A stretch of DNA of 64,000 nucleotides from Ridgeia piscesae (lineage: Eukaryota; Annelida; Polychaeta; Sabellida; Siboglinidae), in contig JAODUO010000624.1 of NCBI GenBank assembly GCA_025642075.2, positions 180,001-244,000 of the forward strand, in the 5' to 3' direction. Below, piece after piece: positions 53,601 to 64,000 of the stretch; the stretch's first letter is position 1, and each line of letters begins with the position of its first letter. Below the pieces are notes generated by a model that was not told where the DNA came from, searched no databases, and saw only the letters and a program-made list of their open reading frames with translations. Position numbers and translations under genes: made by a program.

Positions 53601-54895
53601 GTGGACATACTATAAGGGTGATGCTAGTGGACATACTAAAACGGGTGATGCTAGTGGACATGCTATAAGGGTGATGCTAGTGGACATACTATAAGGGTGA
53701 TGCTAGTGGACATACTATAAGGATGATGCTAGTGGACATACTATAAGGATGATGCTAGTGGACATATATAAGGTGATGCAAAGTGGACATACTATAAGGT
53801 GATGCTAGTGGACATACTATAAGGTGATGGTAGTGGACATACTATAAGGACGATGCTAGTGGACATACTATAAGGGTGATGCTAGTGGACATATATAAGG
53901 ATGATGCTAGTGGACATACTATAAGTGATGATGCTAGTGGACATACTATAAGGTGATGCTAGTGGACATACTATAAGGGTGATGCTAGTGGACATACTAT
54001 AAGTGTGATGCTAGTGGACATACTATAAGTGTGATGCTAGTGGACATACTATAAGGGTGATGCTAGTGGACATACTATAAGGATGATGCTAGTGGACATA
54101 CTATAAGGGTGATGCTAGTGGACATACTATAAGGATGATGCTAGTGGACATACTATAAGGATGATGCTAGTGGACATATATAAGGATGATGCTAGTGGAC
54201 ATACTATAAGGATGATGCTAGTGGACATACTATAAGGATGATGGTAGTGGACATACTATAAGGATGATGCTAGTGGACATACTATAAGGATGATGCTAGT
54301 GGACATATATAAGGGTGATGCTAGTGGACATACTATAAGGATGATGCTAGTGGACATACTATAAGGATGATGCTAGTGGACATACTATAAGGATGATGCT
54401 AGTGGACATACTATAAGGGTGATGGTAGTGGACATACTATAAGGGTGATGCTAGTGGACATACTATAAGGACGATGCTAGTGGACATACTATAAGGATGA
54501 TGCTAGTGGACATACTATAAGGGTGATGCTAGTGGACATACTATAAGGATGATGCTAGTGGACATACTATAAGGGTGATGCTAGTGGACATACTATAAGG
54601 GTGATGCTAGTGGACATACTATAAGGGTGATGCTAGTGGACATACTATAAGGATGATGCTAGTGGACATACTATAAGGGTGATGCTAGTGGACATACGAT
54701 ACGGGTGATGCTAGTGGACAATAAACTGGACATACGGGTTGTGTTGGATCCACCATAATGTGTCTAGAGCGAAGGGGACGTCTTCTAGATGCTTCTCATC
54801 TGCCTGTGCAGGAACTTGCAGTGGGATTGCCGTCATGGAGAGATGTTCATGGGGAAGACACATGCCCACATCTTCTGGCTTTATACAGCCCAATA
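44621..54895 (-). CDS. PTER: PTER, phosphotriesterase-related amidohydrolase (7 exons; extreme 5' exon not seen)
   Basis: Exons 54895-54736, 50577-50508, 49928-49817, 49028-48873, 47604-47440, 47174-46957 and 44755-44621 join in phase to 338 codons plus TAA; human PTER has 349 aa. Metal-site motifs of the phosphotriesterase family are present in order: HEH in [15 protein letters not shown] (glutamate in place of the carbamylated lysine of bacterial PTE), VIIHPGR, SHLDR and AHD in [13 protein letters not shown]; the C-terminus is NPQRWLTFK. Mammalian PTER has been reported to hydrolyse N-acetyltaurine; substrate here is inferred. The first visible exon opens at an acceptor (TTGCAG) one base into a valine codon; an in-frame TGA lies a few codons further upstream, so the start codon and about 10 residues sit on an exon I could not locate. 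The first intron holds a 3.9-kb 26-bp array, a later one a 31-bp array, and the last a LINE. Confidence 0.94.
44940..46080 (+). mobile_element. Decayed CR1/Rex-like LINE in the last PTER intron, antisense
   Basis: Pieces of a reverse transcriptase in three frames: [51 protein letters not shown], then a [11 protein letters not shown] block near 45653 and [16 protein letters not shown]. The end is SFNRKCKNL at about 46070. Multiple frameshifts. gttcaaaattgggcccca is duplicated at 45551 and 45571. Confidence 0.8.
47590..48700 (-). repeat. 31-bp minisatellite copying the PTER acceptor at 47604, about 36 copies
   Basis: The exon begins gtgtttcag|CGGCTGAGAAGAAGGTGT. The unit on the - strand is gtgtttcag|tgactgagaggaaggtgt followed by cgat or tgat. 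Each unit therefore carries the acceptor and about 18 exon bases, with 14 of 18 matching. Variant runs (aagcacatcaac, catctttgtctcattag) indicate block duplications. Confidence 0.92.
50806..54719 (-). repeat. 26-bp minisatellite, about 150 copies, copying the PTER donor at 54736
   Basis: The unit on - is gtatgtccactagcatcacc followed by cttata. The exon's donor is AACCC|gtatgtccag, so the first nine unit bases equal the donor, and the two units nearest the exon read accc|gtatc|gtatgtcc. Variants: catgctat, gatgatg, tgcaaagtgg and 24-25-bp shortened units toward the high end. Confidence 0.95.
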
Positions 54896-55025
54896 CTGCA
54901 ACCACAACAGTTGTTATCCAATTTCATGACTTCAATCACGGCTATAAAAATTTTTTTAACGCATCAACATGACATTGTATTCCACACAAAGGCAAAATCA
55001 GTTCTCATGGGCCCTTGTGTCAACC

Positions 55026-55145
55026 CCTAGAATGCTTAATGTGTCACCTATTGTATACGGAACCAAACTGTGGAATTCGTTAGATGTTAGTCTTAGCTCT
55101 ATTAGTTCATTTTACAGTGTTTTTAAGCACATAAATTATGTTTAG
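55026..55145 (+). mobile_element. LINE ORF 3'-end scrap
   Basis: The frame PRMLNVSPIVYGTKLWNSLD, then VSLSSISSFYSVFKHINYV and a stop, has the common LINE polyprotein tail pattern (GxxxWNSL...S...FK). It is just upstream of the first visible PTER exon, on the opposite strand. Confidence 0.6.
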
Positions 55146-55410
55146 CACATCGTATCACTTATGAAATAACATTTTAAAAAGACGTTAGAATATTGTTGAG
55201 ATAGGATAAAGATGTCTTTATAAGTATTCATACTTCAATGTTTCTCCCTCCAAACTACCGGTAGTCACTGATATGAATTGGTAGACCTTATTTGTAATTA
55301 TTTGTACAGATAACGGGTTTGAATTGTTTGAATAAATGGTTTGATTGATCCAAGAGTTTGCATTGTAACGGGAAGCATAGCCGACATATACAACGTCATA
55401 TAAAATTACG

Positions 55411-56070
55411 TAAAAATCACGGACGTTTGTTACTGGTATCATTTACTTAAGACACATCTTCATATCATCTCAAAACGTCTTCTACATGTAAAAAAGAGCT
55501 TGATCTTTGGTTATAGCTATACAAGTATATATATTTCGACCATTCACTGTATGTGTCATGACTTTGAAAATTAAAACATTTTTTTTTAACTTTCCCCAGG
55601 TTACAAGTGCTCTAAAATACAACAGAACCTCTTCTATAGCCTTAATGTACAGGGCCTATCGGGTACTTGTTTACTATTAGTTTTAACATAATAAAGACCT
55701 TTCTAACACTTGCAGGTGACCAGTATGCCTGCTTACCATATATACATAAAACTCACGGACGTTTGCGTAAAAATCACGGACGTTTGTTATTGGTATCATT
55801 TACTTAAGAAACTTGTATGAGTACTAAGCATCTTCATATCATCTCAAAACATCTTCTACATGTACAAAAGAGGTTAATCTGTGCTTACAGCTATATACAA
55901 GTATATATTTCGACCATTCACTGTATGTGTTATGATTTTGAAAAGTAAAAACCCTTTTTTTTACTTTCTCCAGATTATGTGTGGTCCCACTTATACAATA
56001 TATCACAGAACCTCTTCTATACCCTTAGTGTACAAGGCCAACATGTTTACTATTAGTTTCAACAGTGAAA
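55411..56070. repeat. Two diverged ~290-bp copies, each starting with taaaaatcacggacgtttgt
   Basis: Copy 1 is 55411-55690 and copy 2 is 55768-56070, 357 bases apart. Both carry tggtatcatttacttaag, tcatatcatctcaaaac, atttcgaccattcactgtat and acagaacctcttctata. Same orientation. Confidence 0.8.
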
Positions 56071-56114
56071 ACGATCATTCTGCCAGTTTCAGTCACCTTC
56101 TCAGTATATTTAAA

Positions 56115-56301
56115 TAAAAATCACGGACGTTTGTTTTCATTTCGACGCCAGTTGTAAGGCCAATACACAAACTGGAGTGAAACTTTTGTTCACGATTGAA
56201 GAATGTGGTACAAGAAACGAGAAATGCTATAGGAAATAGCTAGAAAATTATAATTATATGCAGGAGAGGTAAAAATTTTGAACAAACGTCCGTGATTTTT
56301 A
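56115..56301. mobile_element. Small element with 20-bp perfect inverted ends
   Basis: taaaaatcacggacgtttgt at 56115-56134 is exactly inverted at 56282-56301. An 8-bp repeat, tcagtata, occurs at 56101-56108 and 56302-56309; the left copy is 6 bases away from the inverted end, so it may or may not be a target duplication. The same 20-mer starts the two copies to the left. Confidence 0.55.
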
Positions 56302-56302
56302 T

Positions 56303-57092
<790 letters not shown>

Positions 57093-57096
<4 letters not shown>

Positions 57097-57910
57097 TACA
57101 AGCCTGCGAAAATCCTGGCTACGCCACTGACATGTAGGTACTACAAATCATCTGATGTTGTTGGTTGTCAGCTGTTGTACGAAATTTGAGAATACATGGC
57201 CCGGGAAGTGCTTAGGCTGAATGCGTCTTTTGTTTGTTTTTGGGGGCCGAAGAATGTTTCAGTGGGGAAGGGCTGGCATAGATCCCTTAACAGTTTGGTA
57301 CTGTGTACTACATGAATTTTAGTATCTTTAGTCGATCAAATAGGGTATGCTCGATATAGGGCTATTTGTCCGTATTTATCCGGTCAAACAGCGCCTACGC
57401 AAACATGGGTTATTTGTCCGTAACCGGCCAAACAGCGTAGTCGATCATATTGACATATCTACGTCGTGTCATTCGTGACTTGTGACACCGATTGACATTA
57501 TATTGTAGGATGGTATCAACACATGCCAAGGCATGAACTTGGAATACACCATAGAATACTTGCGGGACTTGTGAACCTAACCTGTTTGGACTTTCCCAGA
57601 TAAACTCGACGACATCTTAAGGCAAACTGAATGTCAGCTTGTTCATCAGTGACAATGACATGCAGTTGAATCACATAACGAACGTTGTTGCAGCCGCTGA
57701 TTTCGTCTTTGCTTTACACTGGATCCGCACTGTGGCGCCACTGTTGCGGTGACGACACGTTTATTTTCACCACAAATTGAAGAGCTTTATTTTTTGGAAT
57801 TTAAATGGCCCGTTACACGCACCCTAATTTTATATCATTGGAAAGTCATGTATCTCCCAGTCACGATTAAGTCTGTCGTATCTTCTCCGTGACGCGAGTC
57901 CCCCTCTCTC
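57093..57910. other. No gene seen
   Basis: Unique sequence with imperfect internal repeats of gctatttgtccgta near 57361 and 57407. The missing first PTER exon could lie here or beyond, but I could not identify it. Confidence 0.4.
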
Positions 57911-58327
57911 TCTCATTGTGTCTCATTGTGTCTCATTGTGTCTCATTGTGTCTCATTGTTTCTCATTGTCTCTCATTGTCTCTCATTGTCTCTCATTGTC
58001 TCGCTCTCGGCCTCGGCCTCGGCCTCGGCCTCGGCCTCGGCCTCCTCTCGCCCTCTCGCCCTCTCGCCCTCTCGCCCTCTCGCCCTCTCGCCCTCTCGCC
58101 CTCTCGCCCTCTCGCCCTCTCGCCCTCTCGCCCTCTCGCCCTCTCGCCCTCTCCCCTCTCGCCCTCTCGCCCTCTCGCCCTCTCGCCCTATCTCTCCCCC
58201 CCTCTCTCTCTCTCTCTGTCTGTCTGTCTGTCTGCCTGAGTGTCTATCTGTCTGTCTCTCGGTCTCTCTCTCTCTCTCTCATACACACATACACACACTC
58301 ACACACTCACACACATACACACACGCA

Positions 58328-58359
<32 letters not shown>

Positions 58360-58380
58360 CACACACTCACACATTCACAC
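57911..58380. repeat. Compound repeats: tctcattgtg, ctcggc, tctcgccc, tctg, cacg
   Basis: In order: tctcattgtg/c decamers 57911-58000, ctcggc hexamers to about 58043, tctcgccc octamers to about 58190, CT/TCTG runs to 58280, and CA/CACG to 58380. Five different periods lie next to each other. Confidence 0.93.
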
Positions 58381-58424
58381 TCTACCCAACTCTCCCTCTC
58401 TCTGCCTCTGTCTGGTATTCTGGG

Positions 58425-58778
58425 GTATTACATGGGGTATTACATGGGGTATTACATGGGGTATTACATGGGGTATTACATGAGGTATTACATGAGGTAT
58501 TACATGATGTTTTACATTGGGTATTACATGAGGTATTACATGGGGCATTACATGGGGTATTACATGAGGTATTACATGAGGTATTACGTGATGTTTTACA
58601 TTGGGTATTACATGGGGTATTACATGGGGTATTACATGAGGTATTACATGAGGTATTACATGATGTTTTACATGATGTTTTACATTGGGTATTACATGAG
58701 GTATTACATGGGGCATTACATGGGGTATTACATAGGGTATTCCATGAGGTATTACGTGGGGTATTACACGGGGTAACA
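58425..58778. repeat. 12-bp repeat ggggtattacat, about 29 copies
   Basis: The period is strict, with variants gagg, gatgtt, gggc and ttgg. Blocks such as tgatgttttacattgggt recur at about 96-bp spacing, hinting at higher-order duplication. Confidence 0.95.
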
Positions 58779-58959
58779 AAGAAAGTTGGGTATGCTACCG
58801 CAGCAACTAAAATATACGAAACCGAGCGGAACCATAATAGGTTTGAGAGCGTTATATACGTGTACCCGATACACAGCTCTATTCCGAGGTCGCCACTGTG
58901 GTGTGGCTTTCGCTTTTTCTGGAACGTATGGATTCACCTCGCACTCATGCATTAGGTCT

Positions 58960-60400
58960 ACTTAACGACAGCACGTTATGATGAAAGGTTTGTATTGGTG
59001 AAATTCGTGCAATTGGTCTACTTGACGGTTTGTATTGGTGAAACTCATGCAATTGGTCTACTTGAAGACAGCACTTTATGAAGAAAGGTTTGTATTGGTG
59101 AAACTCATGCAATATGTCTAATGGACGACAGCACCTTATGATGAAAGGTTTGTATTGGTGAAACTCATGCAATTGGTCTACTTGAAGACAGCACCTTATG
59201 ACGAAAGGTGTGTATTGGTGAAACTCGAGCAATTGGTCTACTTGAAGAAAGCACCTTATGATGAAAGGTTTGTATTGCTGAAACTCATGCAATAGGTCTA
59301 TTGGACGACAGCACCTCATGATGAAAGGTTTGTATTGGTGAAACTCATGCAATAGGTCTACTTGACGACTGCACCTCATGATGAAAGGTTTGTATTGGTG
59401 AAACTCATGCAATTGGTCTACTTGAAGACAGCACCTTATGACGAAAGGTGTGTATTGGTGAAACTCGTGCAATTGGTCTACTTGAAGACAGCACCTTATG
59501 ATGAAAGGTTTGTATTTGTGAAACTCATGCAATAGGTCTATTGGACGACAGCACCTCATGATGAAAGGTTTGTATTGGTGAAACTCATGCAATAGGTCTA
59601 CTTGACGACTGCACCTCATGATGAAAGGTTTGTATTGGTGAAACTTATGCAATTGGTCTACTTGAAGACAGCACCTTATGACGAAAGGTGTGTATTGGTG
59701 AAACTCGAGCAATTGGTCTACTTGAAGAAAGCACCTTATGATGAAAGGTTTGTATTGCTGAAACTCATGCAATTGGTCTATTGGACGACAGCACCTCATG
59801 ATGAAAGGTTTGTATTGGTGAAACTCATGCAATAGGTCTACTTGACGACTGCACCTCATGATGAAAGGTTTGTATTGGTGAAACTTATGCAATTGGTCTA
59901 CTTGAAGACAGCACCTTATGACGAAAGGTGTGTATTGGTGAAACTCGTGCAATTGGTCTACTTGAAGACAGCACCTTATGATGAAAGGTTTGTATTGGTG
60001 AAATTCATGCAATTGGTCTACTTGAAGACAGCACCTTATGATGAAAGGTTTGTATTGGTGAAACTCATGCAATATGTCTAATGGACGACAGCACCTTATG
60101 ATGAAAGGTTTGTATTGGTGAAACTCATGCAATTGGTCTACTTGAAGACAGCACCTTATGAGAAAGGTGTGTATTGGTGAAACTCATGCAATTGGTCTAC
60201 TTGAAGACAGCACCTCATGATGAAAGGTTTGTATTGGTGAAATCATGCAATTAGGTCTACTTGACGACAGCACCTCATGATGAAAGGTTTGTATTGGTAA
60301 ACTCATGCAATAGGTCTATTGACGACAGCACCTTATGGAAAGGTTGTATTGGTGAAACTCGTGCAATGCACTTGGCAGCACCTTATGATGAAAGGGTTTC
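58960..60400. repeat. 60-bp satellite, about 24 copies, with 4-unit higher-order repeat
   Basis: The unit is gacgacagcaccttatgatg, then aaaggtttgtattggtgaaa and ctcatgcaattggtctactt. Between 59281 and about 59950, unit types recur every 240 bases (the cttgacgactg type at 59351, 59591 and 59831). Units decay and shorten from 60160 on. The 395-codon - frame (20-residue repeats) is an effect of the period. Confidence 0.95.
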
Positions 60401-60757
60401 GCCAGCATGGTCATGGACACACACCCCATATGAAAGGTTTGTATTTAAACTCACATATCACACACTACCCCGAGAAATTTAGTGAAACTCACAACACAAA
60501 ACAGCACCATACAATTTTGTACACTCTGCAAGTCACTAACACACTTATGATGAAATTTTATTCACATTCACAATTTTTACTTAAGACAGCACCTTATGAT
60601 CACATTTTATTGTAAACTCATCAATACATGGACACAGCACCTGTGATGACATTGTATTGGTCACACTCAGTTACATTGGACCCTAGACATACGGCATCGG
60701 CCAACCAACAAACCTTCACCCCCACCACAAAAAAAGAACTCCACAAAACACATCACA

Positions 60758-61176
<419 letters not shown>

Positions 61177-61283
61177 GCGTTACATAATCACCCATTAGTT
61201 TGTTAGTTTCAGTCGTTGTGGTTCCACGTGAAGTCACAATGTGGTTTTCTTAACCTGTGTTTATTTTAGATTTTTATAACTTG

Positions 61284-61348
61284 GTGAGTGTGCGTGTGTG
61301 TGCGTGCGTGCGTGCGTGCGTGCGAGCGTGCGTGCGTGCGTGCGTGTG
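61284..61348. repeat. (GTGC)n microsatellite
   Basis: gtgc/gcgt units over about 65 bases, similar to the cacg repeats elsewhere but on the other strand. Confidence 0.9.
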
Positions 61349-63306
<1,958 letters not shown>

Positions 63307-63559
63307 AACTTATTTAACACCAGAATTGCGAAATTGATTCGAGACACTTCACGACGTCGATATCATCAGCAACAACACTACATATAATATATCTAATATA
63401 TCAGATCAAACAAAGGACAACAAACGTAGCCAACGCAAAAAGCAAACAAATCGAGGATATCGTCATGACGAGCCTTGATGAAAAACCGACGAGAAATATG
63501 GAAAACGGCGAGCATAAAAACGAATATACAGAGTACGCAAAAACATGAAAGATCACATC

Positions 63560-64000
63560 CACGTCGTAAACTACTTTTGACGAAATGCCGAGAATATAAT
63601 ATCCGACTCAGAATCGCATTCGTTGACAACGAGAAGGTTTTCGATTCAAGCAGCACTTATATCGTTTCAAGAACAGGCGATCTCACTTGTTTAGAAGACC
63701 AGTTCGTCGGCCTCCTGAGACATCTACACCAGCAGCTCGATGACTGTCGACCTACATAAAGACAGCAAGAAGATCAACACCAGGAGTACGACAGGGAGAC
63801 ACCAGATCCCACAAGCTGTTTACGGCAGCACTCGAACGCATATTCTAAACATTGGTCTGGGAAACCAGAGGTTTGAAGGTAGACGGAGAATAATTTACGT
63901 CACTCATGTTCTCTCCGCTGACGACATGTTCACGCGGTGTACACCGCACGAACGACCACAGATGCTGTTGCAGGAGGACAATTCGTAAACAAAGGTTATG
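63560..64000 (+). mobile_element. Decayed RTE-like LINE reverse transcriptase, runs off the right edge
   Basis: The frame KCREYNIRLRIAFVDNEKVF, then DSSS, corresponds to the RTE 'AFVDYEKAFDS' palm motif. A later frame LHKDSKKINTRSTTGRHQIP and then FEGRRRIIYVTHVLSADDMF parallels the 'GVRQGDxxSP ... FADD' part in degraded form, with ADD retained. Frameshifted, not functional. Confidence 0.65.

Noticed and set aside
54903..54905. PTER starting within the 54905 frame
   Set aside because: The first codon there is GTG and an acceptor TTGCAG follows directly; a TGA lies upstream in that frame. The real start must be on another exon.
58945..60132. 395-codon frame of 20-residue repeats
   Set aside because: 60-bp satellite; periodic open frame with no unique sequence.

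Overview
This is nuclear DNA of an animal. Three intron-rich, conserved metazoan genes lie in a matrix of tandem repeats and transposon remains, with vertebrate-like splice signals (GTAAG/GTGAG donors, pyrimidine-AG acceptors) and no operon or prokaryotic structure. The AT-rich introns, tRNA-derived SINEs and CR1-like and RTE-like LINE remnants suggest a marine invertebrate, perhaps a mollusc or other lophotrochozoan; that placement is inference.

Layout. 1-2.7 kb: a 39-bp minisatellite running off the left edge. 2.7-13.2 kb: gene-poor DNA with microsatellites and SINE copies. 13.2-16.3 kb: a perfect 58-bp hairpin and a broken CR1-like LINE. 17.8-18.1 kb: a tetranucleotide array. 19.0-22.4 kb: a 3.3-kb element with ~0.9-kb inverted terminal repeats. 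23.3-26.3 kb (+): ALG2, 3 exons, complete. 27.0-43.1 kb (-): WDR70, 17 exons, complete. 44.6-54.9 kb (-): PTER, seven coding exons, lacking only the extreme N-terminal exon. 55-64 kb: repeats, several long TA and CA tracts, a 60-bp satellite with higher-order structure, and a decayed RTE-like reverse transcriptase at the right edge.

The three genes are housekeeping or metabolic and functionally unrelated: N-glycan precursor assembly at the ER, a nuclear WD-repeat protein, and an amidohydrolase-fold enzyme. ALG2 and WDR70 converge tail to tail with overlapping, opposite poly(A) signals. PTER lies upstream of WDR70 on the same strand.

The most unusual signal is shared by all three genes. Many of their introns are filled by minisatellites whose repeat unit is a copy of the neighbouring splice junction: the donor in ALG2 intron 1 and in the first visible PTER intron, and the acceptor at WDR70 exons 9, 11 and 13 and at PTER visible exon 5. 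WDR70 exon 15 shows a weaker case. This looks like repeated local tandem duplication starting at exon-intron boundaries, leaving 2 to about 150 decoy splice sites per intron.
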